Positions 10,267 to 19,455 of a stretch of DNA of 64,000 nucleotides are shown here, piece after piece. The notes beneath the pieces were generated by a model, which was not told where the DNA came from, made no database searches, and saw only the letters and a list, made by a program, of their open reading frames with translations. The position numbers and the translations under genes were made by a program. Source of the stretch: JACKHO01 sp041398745 (GTDB lineage: Bacteria; Planctomycetota; Planctomycetia; Planctomycetales; Planctomycetaceae); NCBI GenBank assembly GCA_041398745.1, contig JAWKUB010000010.1, positions 124,001 to 188,000 of the forward strand, read 5' to 3'. Numbering within the stretch: position 1 is the first letter of the stretch; each line of letters starts with the position of its first letter.

Positions 10267-12324
10267 ATGAAGCGTCTCCCAGCCTATGTGTCCTTCTCAG
10301 CAGTATTGCTGTCGATGTTCTGCTGCGGCCCATCAGTCCACGCCGAGGGCAAGGAGTCTGCCGCAAAGCTCACGTCGGGCATCGATCAGAATGCCATGGA
10401 CACCTCGGTACGTCCGCAGGATGACTTCTACCATTACGTGAACGGCGGTTGGATTAAGAACACGGAAATCCCCGCCGACAAAAGTCGCTGGGGGAGTTTC
10501 TTCATTTTACGGGAAGAAAGTGCAGTACATCAGCGAGCCATCATTGAGGAACTCGCGACACGGCAGCATCTGGTCGCGGGATCGGAAGAACAGAAAATCG
10601 CCGACCTGTACGCGGGGCTCATGAACGAATCGTTGACGAATTCTCTCGGTGCCAAACCGGTGCAGGCTCAACTGAAACTGGTCGATGACGTAACCAGCGT
10701 TGAGGAACTTCTGCAAGCCTTTGCCAAGTTACAGCGGATGGGCATTGCGGGGCCGCTGGTGACCTACATCAGCATCGACTCGGGCAACTCGACGGAGTAC
10801 GCCGTCTATGTCACACAGGCCGGACTGAGCCTGCCGAACCGCAACTACTACCTGGAGAAAGGCGAGAAGTTCGAGGAAATCCGGAAGCGCTACCCCGAGC
10901 ACATTGCCAAACTGTACACGCTCGCTGGAATCTCCAATGCCGACGAACGAGCCCAGTCCGTGTATGACCTGGAAATGAAAATCGCGGAAATCCAATGGAC
11001 TCCAGAAGACAACCGCGATGTTTCCAAGACGAACAACCGCGTTGCCGTGGCAGAGCTGGCGGGAGTCAGCAAACAAATTGACTGGCCCGGATATCTCGGT
11101 GCGATGGGTGTTGCGGGACGTGTCAACACACTGTTTGTCAGGCAGCCAACTTACATCGAACAACTCGGCGGGCTGCTTCACGATGTCCCGCTGGAGCACT
11201 GGAAGAATTATCTGCGGTTCCGCATTCTCAATGACGCCTCATCCTGGCTCTCTGACGACTTTGTTGACGCCGATTTCGCGTTCTTTGGCAAGCTCATCAA
11301 CGGGCTGGAGGAAATGGAACCGCGCTGGCAGCGGTCTGTTTCAGTCGTTGACAGTTTGCTCGGAGAGGCCGTCGGTAAGGTGTATGTCGGGCGACATTTT
11401 TCTCCTGTCGCTAAGGAGCGGATGGATGAACTCGTCGACAACTTGCTGGAGTCGTTTCGCACATCGCTCAATGAACTGGACTGGATGTCAGACGAAACGA
11501 AGGGCCGCGCACAGGAAAAACGCAAGAAGTTCGCAGTCAAAATTGGTTACCCCGACGAGTGGCTCGACTACACAGCACTGGAGATTCGACGGGATGACCC
11601 TCTTGGCAACATGCACCGCGCTCAGGAGTGGGACTACAACCGGCAACTGGCACGGCTTGGTGAACCGGTTGATCGTGCCGAATGGCACATGACGCCGCAA
11701 ACGGTCAATGCGTACCACAATCCCCGCATGAATGAAATCGTCTTTCCGGCGGCCATTCTGCAGCCACCGTTCTTTAATCCCAATGCCGATGACGCCGTAA
11801 ACTACGGTGGCATTGGTGCCGTCATCGGACACGAAACCGGACATGCCTTTGATGACCAGGGACGCAAAACCGACGGCGACGGCAACCTCAACGACTGGTG
11901 GACCGACGCCGACGCCACCGCATTCCGCGAACGTGCCCAGGCTTTGGTCGAGCAGTACAATTCGTTCAAACCACTCCCCGATTTGCACGTCAACGGACAA
12001 CTCACCTTGGGAGAAAACATTGGCGATCTCACTGGGCTCTACATCGCGTACAAGGCGTACAGGGCCTCGCTTAACGGGAAAGAGGCACCGGTCATCGACG
12101 GCTTAACCGGAGACCAGAGGTTCTTCATCGGATACGCTCAAATCTGGCGTTCAAAGTACCGGGAGGAAGCCATCCGCAAGCAGGTCCTGACCGATCCTCA
12201 CTCCCCAGCTGTCTTCCGGGCCAACGGCCCCCTGCGGAACTTTGGACCGTTCTACGAAGCATTCAATGTAAAGCCCGGCGACAAAATGTACCTGCCACCG
12301 GAAGAGCGTATTCAGATTTGGTAA
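10267..12324 (+). CDS. M13-family zinc metallopeptidase (PepO/neprilysin-like)
   Basis: The product has 685 residues. A signal peptide ends near VHAEG. The N-terminal M13 domain starts at MDTSVRPQDDFYHYVNGGW, and the catalytic half carries NAYHNPRMNEIVFPAAIL. The zinc motif is HETGH (His522, Glu523, His526), with the third ligand Glu583 in GENIGDLTG. Length and motifs match bacterial PepO-type endopeptidases, which cut short peptides in the periplasm. An in-frame GTG precedes the ATG by one codon (10264), so the exact start is uncertain by one residue. It appears monocistronic; a weak inverted repeat follows the stop (about 12330-12442). Confidence 0.93.
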   Translation: MKRLPAYVSFSAVLLSMFCCGPSVHAEGKESAAKLTSGIDQNAMDTSVRPQDDFYHYVNGGWIKNTEIPADKSRWGSFFILREESAVHQRAIIEELATRQHLVAGSEEQKIADLYAGLMNESLTNSLGAKPVQAQLKLVDDVTSVEELLQAFAKLQRMGIAGPLVTYISIDSGNSTEYAVYVTQAGLSLPNRNYYLEKGEKFEEIRKRYPEHIAKLYTLAGISNADERAQSVYDLEMKIAEIQWTPEDNRDVSKTNNRVAVAELAGVSKQIDWPGYLGAMGVAGRVNTLFVRQPTYIEQLGGLLHDVPLEHWKNYLRFRILNDASSWLSDDFVDADFAFFGKLINGLEEMEPRWQRSVSVVDSLLGEAVGKVYVGRHFSPVAKERMDELVDNLLESFRTSLNELDWMSDETKGRAQEKRKKFAVKIGYPDEWLDYTALEIRRDDPLGNMHRAQEWDYNRQLARLGEPVDRAEWHMTPQTVNAYHNPRMNEIVFPAAILQPPFFNPNADDAVNYGGIGAVIGHETGHAFDDQGRKTDGDGNLNDWWTDADATAFRERAQALVEQYNSFKPLPDLHVNGQLTLGENIGDLTGLYIAYKAYRASLNGKEAPVIDGLTGDQRFFIGYAQIWRSKYREEAIRKQVLTDPHSPAVFRANGPLRNFGPFYEAFNVKPGDKMYLPPEERIQIW

Positions 12325-12329
12325 CTGTC

Positions 12330-12442
12330 GCCGTGTGTGGACGACTGCATTTCGCATTTGTTCGAACTGGAAGCGATACGCGGCCGCGGACGGCAAAGGT
12401 CGTACCGCGGAGATGGTTGAGTGACAGTCACACACCGGCTTG
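12330..12442. repeat. Imperfect inverted repeat after the M13 peptidase gene
   Basis: The segment starts with GCCGTGTGTGGACGACTG and ends with a reverse complement of similar sequence (CAGTCACACACCGGC). It lies in the 264-nt gap between two same-strand genes and could form a long stem. There is no T-tract, so calling it a terminator would be speculative. Nothing else is seen in this gap apart from the GGTGGG-type purine stretch just before the kinase start. Confidence 0.3.
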
Positions 12443-12588
12443 TTCTCTACGCTCGCGAGTCGCAGCTGAGCATTGACGTTGGACCAATAGTCGCTGGATA
12501 CTTGAGTTCGTCATTCGCGGCCCGTGTGCCTTCCGAGTCGGGCATTTCATCCGACTGAGTACCGGCTGTGGTGGCTGGTGGGTGGTCT

Positions 12589-15500
12589 ATGGAAGCTCGT
12601 TGTCCGCTGTGTGACATCCCGATTGAAATCAAGAATCTCGACACAAATGTGTTAGAGACACTTTCCAGCGTTCAATGTCCCAACTGTGGCATGGTGCCCA
12701 TTCGATTCGACGAGACGACGCGTGTCGGCCCATCGCCCGAGTCATCCGACACCCGGGAAGTCATAGCACACTTTTCACTCATCAAGCCGCTGGGCAAAGG
12801 GGGATTCGGAACCGTTTGGCTCGCACTCGACTCGCAGCTGAATCGGAATGTGGCACTGAAACTGGCACGCCGCGACCGGGCTGATGAGAACGCGTTCGTC
12901 CATGAGGCGCGAGCAGCGGCCACCTTGCGTCACGAGAATATTGTCGCGGTTCACGAAGTCGGAACTTCGAACGACGACATCTACATCGCCAGCGAGTACG
13001 TCGACGGATTAAACTTGCGCGAGCTGCTGACCGCAGGCAAGCCGTCCACCGAACGAGCCGTTGAAATTGTCAAAGCAGTCCTCAAGGGTTTGCAGCATGC
13101 TCACGACCGTGGCGTTGTGCATCGGGACGTGAAGCCGTCGAATACCATGATCGACACAAGCGGGCAGCCATACGTCATGGATTTCGGTCTGGCCAAACGA
13201 CTGCATCAGGACCGTTCCATTAGTTCCGAAGGTCAAATTCTCGGCACCATGTTGTATATGGCTCCTGAACAGGCCATGGGAAAGGGGCACGACGCCGACG
13301 GACGAGCCGATTTGTATTCGGCAGGAGTCATTCTTTACGAAATGCTTTCCGGCCAGCTTCCTTTTCGCGGCAGCGCACAGGCGGTGCTCCACCAGAAAAC
13401 CACGCAGGACGCTCCACGCCTGTCGACGCTGACCGACAAGGTCCCAGTCGACCTCGAAACGATTTGCATGAAGTGTCTCGAGCGCGACCCGAATCGCCGC
13501 TACGCCAGTTGCACCGAAGTCATCGAAGAACTCGACCGCTTCACGCATGGGCTGCCCATTAAGGCAAGGCCTGTGTCTGCGCTGGAACATGGACTCCGGT
13601 GGTGTGGCCGAAATAAACTGGTCACTTCACTTGTTGTGGGCTTGTTGACGGCCCTGACACTGGGAATTTTGGGCGTCACCGGCTTTGCCTGGACGGCATC
13701 ACACAATGCTCGGGTGGCCAATGAGCGGTTGTATCGGTCGGAAATGAACCTGGCATCTGAGAATCTGTCGGCGGGCGACATCACCGGTCTGACGCGCGTC
13801 CTGGATCGATGTGAGACGAACCCGGAACTTGCAGATCTCAAAGGATTCGAATGGGATTACTATCAACGTTACTTGAATCAGTTCGCCTTTACGTCAAATC
13901 AGGGAGACCCCGTCGAAGATGTCGCCGTCTTCTTCGACGGCGACGTTTACGCGGTCTGCAGCGGACAACATGAAATTGAGATTTGGGACTCGCGAACGAC
14001 GGAACAAATCCGAGTGCTGGAAATCTCCGCAGGCAAAATTCAATCGCTCGATATTTCCTCGCGTGACGGCAACTTGGTAGCGGGTTCTACCGACGGCATG
14101 ATTCGAATTTGGTCTCCCTTGAATGACGGGCGAATTCGACACCAGTTCAAGCATGGCAAGGCAGTCGCACTCGTGCGTTATTCCGAAGACGGCACACGCC
14201 TGCTTTCGGCATCGAAAACGGGAGCCGTTCGAATTTGGGATGCCTCATCGGCGGAACTTGTGGCCGAAATCCCATCCGGTATGTCTCCCGTGGCGGACGT
14301 ACGCTTCCTTCCCAAACAACACAGTATTGTGGTTGCAACTGAAGACGGGCGTCTCCGTGCCTGGAATACCGACGACGTTTCCCAGCTCTTCACAGTCACG
14401 GCCAGCGAACGTCTGGAATCGATTGCGATTTCGGACGATGGCGAATTACTGGCAACAGGCAATTACTTCGGTGAAATCCAGTTCTGGTCGATGTCGACGC
14501 AAGAGCAATTGTCTTCATCGACAACGAACCTCGGCATGATTGGCGACCTGGAATTTCTGGCCAATTCACACTTGCTGGCCGTCGCGGCGGTAACCGGCAG
14601 CACCACCATTTACGATGGTGACCATAACCAGCTTGTCGGTAGTGTTCGCTCCCATAGCCTGACGCGCGGAATCCTGGCTCGATCAGGTAACGGACAAATC
14701 CTCGCAGTTGGCAGCGGGGGCGGAAACATCAAGCTGCTGAGAGTTCCACCACTGAAGCAGCCTCACATTTTCAGCGCCGAAGCCGAAGTGCGTCTTGTCT
14801 CTCCTTCTAAGTCGCCCGAAACAATTATTGCAGCATGTGGCAACGGCGAAGTTCGGACCTGGAACACCCAGACCGGCCGTTCGACGCCTCTGTTAAAGCA
14901 CGAAGTCGAACACCTTGCCAATGCATCGGCACATGTCGAGCAAGACTTGCTGCTCATCACCGACGGCGATCCAAAGCTCACGCTCTATCAACTTTCGACG
15001 GGCAAAAAGCTGCGGGAAATCGGAACACCTTCACGCATCACCGCTGCCGCGTTCTCGCCAGCCGGAACAATCCTGGTCGTTGGAGGTGAACTTGGCGAAA
15101 TGCAAATCTACGACACTCGCAGTTGGGATGCGACCGATTTGCCTAGTGAGTCTCCCAGCCAGGTCCGTGCCGCAGCATTCTCGCCAACTGCAAAACTCCT
15201 CGTCACGTTTGAGGATGGAACCACCGTTTGCAGCGCGGAGAACAATTACGCGCAGCATCTGTGGAAGACGACGATTTCTGGCACACCGCTGATGGCCACT
15301 TGGACTGGCGCTATCGACCGAGTTGTCGTTGGCAACGAATCCGGCGAACTCCATTTCCTGGAAGGCGAAACCGGGAAAGTGCGGCACGTTGTCCGCGCGC
15401 ATGCAAGTCGCGTCAACGTTGTCGGGAGCTTCCCTGATGGTCGCCTGATTGCATCGGCCGGACGTGATAAAGTCATTCGGCTCTGGGACTGCGAGTCGGG

Positions 15501-15615
15501 TGACTTGATGACCAGTCTGCATGGGCATGGGCGACAGATTTTTGCCCTCACGATTTCGGATGACGGCAAACAGATCTTGTCGGGCAGCCTCGATGGAACC
15601 GTTCGAATTTGGTAA
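12589..15615 (+). CDS. Zinc-ribbon serine/threonine protein kinase with WD40 propeller
   Basis: The product has 1008 residues. The N-terminus has a four-cysteine ribbon (Cys5, Cys8, Cys30, Cys33). The kinase domain runs about 60-320, with the glycine loop GKGGFG (69-74), Lys91, HRDVKPSN (178-185), Asp198 of DFG, and APEQ; all catalytic residues are present. One membrane helix lies at about 345-367. The outer part (about 400-1008) carries WD40 repeats ending DGTVRIW. This is the common planctomycete transmembrane kinase layout, which suggests that the propeller senses a ligand or partner on the far side of the membrane. I chose the ATG at 12589 (GGTGG upstream) over an in-frame GTG at 12568. 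Confidence 0.9.
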   Translation: MEARCPLCDIPIEIKNLDTNVLETLSSVQCPNCGMVPIRFDETTRVGPSPESSDTREVIAHFSLIKPLGKGGFGTVWLALDSQLNRNVALKLARRDRADENAFVHEARAAATLRHENIVAVHEVGTSNDDIYIASEYVDGLNLRELLTAGKPSTERAVEIVKAVLKGLQHAHDRGVVHRDVKPSNTMIDTSGQPYVMDFGLAKRLHQDRSISSEGQILGTMLYMAPEQAMGKGHDADGRADLYSAGVILYEMLSGQLPFRGSAQAVLHQKTTQDAPRLSTLTDKVPVDLETICMKCLERDPNRRYASCTEVIEELDRFTHGLPIKARPVSALEHGLRWCGRNKLVTSLVVGLLTALTLGILGVTGFAWTASHNARVANERLYRSEMNLASENLSAGDITGLTRVLDRCETNPELADLKGFEWDYYQRYLNQFAFTSNQGDPVEDVAVFFDGDVYAVCSGQHEIEIWDSRTTEQIRVLEISAGKIQSLDISSRDGNLVAGSTDGMIRIWSPLNDGRIRHQFKHGKAVALVRYSEDGTRLLSASKTGAVRIWDASSAELVAEIPSGMSPVADVRFLPKQHSIVVATEDGRLRAWNTDDVSQLFTVTASERLESIAISDDGELLATGNYFGEIQFWSMSTQEQLSSSTTNLGMIGDLEFLANSHLLAVAAVTGSTTIYDGDHNQLVGSVRSHSLTRGILARSGNGQILAVGSGGGNIKLLRVPPLKQPHIFSAEAEVRLVSPSKSPETIIAACGNGEVRTWNTQTGRSTPLLKHEVEHLANASAHVEQDLLLITDGDPKLTLYQLSTGKKLREIGTPSRITAAAFSPAGTILVVGGELGEMQIYDTRSWDATDLPSESPSQVRAAAFSPTAKLLVTFEDGTTVCSAENNYAQHLWKTTISGTPLMATWTGAIDRVVVGNESGELHFLEGETGKVRHVVRAHASRVNVVGSFPDGRLIASAGRDKVIRLWDCESGDLMTSLHGHGRQIFALTISDDGKQILSGSLDGTVRIW

Positions 15616-15660
15616 TGGTGTTGTCGTTAAGTTCTTTTGATTCGCACTCTGTGAGCAACA

Positions 15661-17061
15661 ATGAAACGAATTCTCCCCGGCCTGTTGTGCCTGTTATGGA
15701 TGAGCACAGCCTCAGCTGCTGACCGGCCAAACGTCCTGTTTATCGCCGTGGATGACCTGCGTCCTGAACTGGGATGCTACGGCGCCAAGCATATTCAGTC
15801 ACCGAACATCGACCGCCTGGCAAAGTCCGGTGTGCTGTTCGAACAGGCATTCTGCATGGTCCCGACCTGCGGCGCATCGCGCGCCAGCATGCTGACGGGA
15901 ATTAGACCAACCAAGGCGCGGTTCAAAAGCTATCTCACCCGCGCCGATGAAGACGCACCTGGAATTGTCACTCTCAACACCCAGTTCCGTGAGAACGGCT
16001 ATTACACTGTTTCGCTCGGCAAGGTTTTTCATCATGCCACGGATAACGCCATTGGCTGGTCCGAACCAGCCTGGCGCCCGAATAATATCCCTTGGTATCG
16101 CGATCCCGACAACGCGAAGCTGCACGAAGCGCAGCAAAAGAAAGGTTCACGCACGCGCGGACCAGCTTGGGAGGCTGCAGACGTAGCAGACGACGCCTAC
16201 GCCGACGGTGTGATCGCCCAGCACGCCATTGCCGACTTGCAACGTCTCAGCCAACGTGACGAACCGTTTTTCCTCGCAGTTGGTTTCCTCAAGCCGCACC
16301 TCCCCTTCATCGCACCACAGAAATACTGGGACCTGTACGACCATTCGAAAATCCAATTGCCGGACAACTACCACGCTCCCAAAGACGCACCAGCAGAATC
16401 GATTCACTCTTCGGGAGAGCTTCGTGCGTACGCGGGAATTCCTGCAAAAGGACCCGTTTCCGACGAGACGGCACGCAATCTCATTCATGGTTACTACGCC
16501 TGCGTGAGCTACACCGACGCACAAATTGGGAAGCTGCTGGACGAACTCGATCACCTCAAACTCAGCGACAATACCATTGTCGTCCTGTGGGGTGATCACG
16601 GCTGGAACCTGGGCGAACACACGTTGTGGTGTAAGCATTCCTGCTACGAAACATCACTCCACATTCCGCTGATTGTACGAGCTCCGAACATCAAATCCGG
16701 ACAACGTCGGACGCAGCTCATTGAGTCAATCGACCTGTACCCGACTCTCTGTGAATTGGCGTCACTTACGCCCCCCGAACACCTGCAGGGGCAAAGTTTT
16801 GTGGGACTCATGAAAGACGCCTCCGCCGAATGGAAGTCATCAGCCATTTCACGCTTCCAGAACGGCGACACCATTCGAACCGACGCGTTTCGCTTCACCG
16901 AGTACACAAACAACAAAGGGAAGCAAACGTCTCAAATGCTTTACGACCACAACATTGATCCGAATGAGAACCAAAACGTTGCCGCGTCACGGAAGAATGT
17001 CGTCCAGCAACTGACGGACGAACTCCACCAACGCATGGGCCGCGATTCCAAGTCGGAGTAA
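15661..17061 (+). CDS. Sulfatase (iduronate-2-sulfatase-like), exported
   Basis: A 466-residue sulfatase with a signal peptide (1-20) and the start RPNVLFIAVDDLRPELGCYG, where the paired Asp residues bind calcium. The formylglycine site is Cys70 in CGASRASMLTG, which fits C-x-A-x-R rather than the commoner C-x-P-x-R. Later motifs include GYYTVSLGKVFHH, FLKPHLPF and WGDHGWNLGEHTLWCKHS, which point to the iduronate-2-sulfatase branch. It would remove sulfate esters from polysaccharides outside the cytoplasm, and needs a formylglycine-generating enzyme, not seen in this window. The 46-nt spacing after the kinase gene allows co-transcription. Confidence 0.92.
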   Translation: MKRILPGLLCLLWMSTASAADRPNVLFIAVDDLRPELGCYGAKHIQSPNIDRLAKSGVLFEQAFCMVPTCGASRASMLTGIRPTKARFKSYLTRADEDAPGIVTLNTQFRENGYYTVSLGKVFHHATDNAIGWSEPAWRPNNIPWYRDPDNAKLHEAQQKKGSRTRGPAWEAADVADDAYADGVIAQHAIADLQRLSQRDEPFFLAVGFLKPHLPFIAPQKYWDLYDHSKIQLPDNYHAPKDAPAESIHSSGELRAYAGIPAKGPVSDETARNLIHGYYACVSYTDAQIGKLLDELDHLKLSDNTIVVLWGDHGWNLGEHTLWCKHSCYETSLHIPLIVRAPNIKSGQRRTQLIESIDLYPTLCELASLTPPEHLQGQSFVGLMKDASAEWKSSAISRFQNGDTIRTDAFRFTEYTNNKGKQTSQMLYDHNIDPNENQNVAASRKNVVQQLTDELHQRMGRDSKSE

Positions 17062-17079
17062 GCCCGTCGACTGTCATTC

Positions 17080-17193
17080 GTAGGGTGGGTGCAGTCCGCA
17101 TCAAACCAAACTGAACCTCGGCTACGTCACGCAGAACGTGAACTACTTCGCCGATGCAATAGTCCCACCGCTGCGGACGTAACCCACCGTAAC
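17080..17193. repeat. Inverted-repeat element between convergent genes
   Basis: The left arm GTAGGGTGGGTGCAGTCCGC (from 17080) matches the reverse complement of the right arm (17172-17193), which contains TGCGGACGTAACCCACCG. The arms share GGTGGGT and GTCCGCA with few mismatches, and about 70 nt lie between them. It fills the gap between the convergent sulfatase and amidohydrolase genes. It could be a bidirectional terminator or a small mobile repeat; the wide arm spacing and lack of T-tract favour the latter. Confidence 0.6.
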
Positions 17194-17240
17194 ACGGGTG
17201 ATTTGCTCCATCGTATTCGGCTACTTCGTCGAGGTTGGAA

Positions 17241-18389
17241 TCACTCCGGCTTCGGCAATCCCAGCAATTTCACCGCGTTCGCGTAGTAAATCTTCTCCAG
17301 AACTTCATCTGGCAGAAAAATTCCGTAAATCATCCAGAAACCCTGACGGTGGTGTGACTCCGCCGTGTCAAAGTATTCATCGTCGGTTTCCATGAAGCGG
17401 TAGTACAGTCGGTACGCGTCCGCCTTGGGTGTGGTATCGGTGCCGAAGAGAATGCGGTCCTGATACTTGATGAAGAATCGGCGACAGCTGTATGGCTGGC
17501 GTCCCAGTTCGTTAATGCGGGCATCGATATCCACATAGAAATTCGGATACTTGTCGAGCCACTGGCCCACCGTCTCCAAATCTTCGGGATTGTTTCCAAA
17601 GTGCGCTCCAATGAACGTCGTCTCAGGATGCTTGGCAATCGCCCGGTTGCGTTGTTCGAGAAGTTCTTCGCGTGAGGGGAACTTGTCGCCAAAAAAGAGC
17701 CAGCCGGGATGCTCGTTCAGCTCGTGCCAGCGTTCGTTGTATCGATCAAGCGGTGTGAAGAACGCGGCCGGGTCGGCGGTGTGAATCATGACGGGCCGGC
17801 CCATTTCTCCACACAAAGCCCAAATGGGGTCGAGCCGCTCATCATCAATTCCCAGTAGTTTGCCGTCCTTGTCGCGGTAAGAGAGGCCCAGCGTTTTGTG
17901 GAACTTCAGCCCTTTCGCTCCCGCCTCAAAGCTGCGTCGTAATCGTTCCGTTTCCCGTTCCGTCCAGCCTTCTTCATCGAAGCCGTTGAGATTAATCAGG
18001 GCGAACGTCAGAAATCGTCCGGGATGGGTTTCATCGAGCGCAGCAACCGTTTCCTTCAGTCGCTCATCCCAGCCACCATCGAGGTTGATGACCGTACGCA
18101 CTCCCGCATTGTCCATTTCTTTCAAATAGCGGGCGACACGCTCCTCAGTCAGAGTGTTCGCCCCGCCGCCCAAATGGTTGTGGACATCAACAATGGGATA
18201 CTTTGGCAGGTTCACTCGCGTCACTTTGGTTTTGAGCATGGAGCGAGGTTGCCAGTCCCGCAGTTTCAACTCGCGAATGTCGTCGGCCTTGCTCTCCTCG
18301 GCTGCATCCTGCTGCGCAAACAACGTCGAGGTGACCGCCAGACACGCACACAGTGTCAAAACCGAAGTGAATAATCTTGTTGGGTTCAT
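17241..18389 (-). CDS. Amidohydrolase-family protein, exported
   Basis: The product has 382 residues if started at the ATG at 18389, which has GGAACAC just upstream and gives a clean signal peptide (MNPTRLFTSVLTLCACLAVT...LFAQ). An in-frame extension to 18464 runs through a dispersed palindrome and is rejected. Metal-binding motifs of the amidohydrolase_2 family are visible: DVHNHLGGG, a histidine in MIHTADP, IGAHFGNNPED, and FGTDTTP with the catalytic-type Asp. Family members hydrolyse or decarboxylate small cyclic or acidic compounds; the substrate is not predictable here. An exported member is a little unusual, since many relatives are cytoplasmic. Confidence 0.8.
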   Translation of the reverse strand: MNPTRLFTSVLTLCACLAVTSTLFAQQDAAEESKADDIRELKLRDWQPRSMLKTKVTRVNLPKYPIVDVHNHLGGGANTLTEERVARYLKEMDNAGVRTVINLDGGWDERLKETVAALDETHPGRFLTFALINLNGFDEEGWTERETERLRRSFEAGAKGLKFHKTLGLSYRDKDGKLLGIDDERLDPIWALCGEMGRPVMIHTADPAAFFTPLDRYNERWHELNEHPGWLFFGDKFPSREELLEQRNRAIAKHPETTFIGAHFGNNPEDLETVGQWLDKYPNFYVDIDARINELGRQPYSCRRFFIKYQDRILFGTDTTPKADAYRLYYRFMETDDEYFDTAESHHRQGFWMIYGIFLPDEVLEKIYYANAVKLLGLPKPE

Positions 18390-18455
18390 ATGTGTTCCGT
18401 GCATCTGGAGAACAAGTTGTGTTGATGTAGTGGACGAAGTTTCAGAACCCGGTGG

Positions 18456-18475
18456 CACAGACATTCCTGTCTGTG
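18456..18475. repeat. Dispersed palindrome CACAGACATTCCTGTCTGTG, copy 1
   Basis: Perfect 8-bp stem (CACAGACA/TGTCTGTG) with loop TTCC, preceded by GGTGG. It lies in the gap between the amidohydrolase start and the CBM9-like gene, both on the minus strand. The same 20-mer recurs at 30519, and with one change at 21864 and 44750. Confidence 0.85.
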
Positions 18476-18541
18476 TTTTCTCAATTCAGACTTCATTGGT
18501 TGGAAGGTTTTGAAACAACGTATACGTAGTTCGTCAGGGAT

Positions 18542-19291
18542 CTATTCAAAGACCAATGTGCCGAAGTGTTTGAAGTCGTGAAAGCTGGGGCCGACACGAG
18601 CCCAGTCCCAGCCGGTTGTTTTGCCGTTGTCATAGTCGACCCGATAGAAATTCGCCCGCCATTTCGTGCCGGATTTCGGCGGCACGTTCTGCAATGGCTT
18701 GAGCAGTTCGTATGGGATGAAGACCTCGGCACTCCATCCCGAGACCTTGGCCATCGACTCATTCGGACCACCAGTAGCCGAAACGCGTTTCACGATTTTG
18801 CGGTCGCCTTCGTAATGCCAGGGACGCCATCCGAGGAATCGTCCATCGAGATTGGGAACCAGAATGGGGAGTTCGTATCCGAGCGGCGAGATTTCATATT
18901 CAAAGTAAACGGGATGCTTTTCATCAGTCCAGAAAAAGCACTCGAAGACATCTTCGTTCCAGAGGTCGAGGAAGTCCTCTTTCATTGTCGCCGTGAGAAC
19001 TTCGTCGGTACCGTCAAACAGGACGTACACGCCCTTGTCGGAATACAGCATTTTGAAACGGGCCGTGTAATCGAGCTTTCCCGCCCCCCGTCGCTTCAGT
19101 GCCGTCCACTCCACCTGCTCCCACTGCGGCGCATCCCCTTTACCGGTGACCTCAAAGTCCTCGCACTTCTGCACCCGAATTTGCGGCAAGTCGTTCTCCT
19201 GGGCCTGAGCCGATGCTGCAAACAGAAACAGTGAGATCATGAACAGACCAACTGGCCGCAGAGTCATTCGTAAAGATGTGATATCGGGCAT
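18542..19291 (-). CDS. CBM9-like carbohydrate-binding / sugar-binding exported protein
   Basis: The product has 249 residues with a signal sequence ending near ASAQAQE. The start could be 19291 or Met9 at 19267; neither has a clear ribosome-binding site. The body matches the family-9-like carbohydrate-binding fold seen in planctomycetes: a DFEVTGKGDAPQWEQVEW start, LYSDKGVYVLFDGTDE, WNEDVFECFFWTDEKHPVYFEYEISP, and an end with the WANFYRVDY-like strand and FGTLVF. It probably binds glycans outside the cell. No catalytic residues can be pointed to. It follows the same direction as the amidohydrolase downstream. Confidence 0.75.
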   Translation of the reverse strand: MPDITSLRMTLRPVGLFMISLFLFAASAQAQENDLPQIRVQKCEDFEVTGKGDAPQWEQVEWTALKRRGAGKLDYTARFKMLYSDKGVYVLFDGTDEVLTATMKEDFLDLWNEDVFECFFWTDEKHPVYFEYEISPLGYELPILVPNLDGRFLGWRPWHYEGDRKIVKRVSATGGPNESMAKVSGWSAEVFIPYELLKPLQNVPPKSGTKWRANFYRVDYDNGKTTGWDWARVGPSFHDFKHFGTLVFE

Positions 19292-19455
19292 GTTGTTTTG
19301 TTGGCAGACGAAAAAAGGAACGTGCGGCTGAAGCTAAGCTGTTCCCCACCGCGAACGCAATGCTCCAACACTTCTCCCCAATGTACTTTCCCCTAACCGA
19401 ATGCCACAATGATGGGACAACGTGTCACGTCACATCAACCATCGAAACGCCTGAA

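Noticed and set aside
18390..18464. N-terminal extension of the amidohydrolase
   Set aside because: It would translate part of the dispersed palindrome and put 25 residues before a clean signal peptide.
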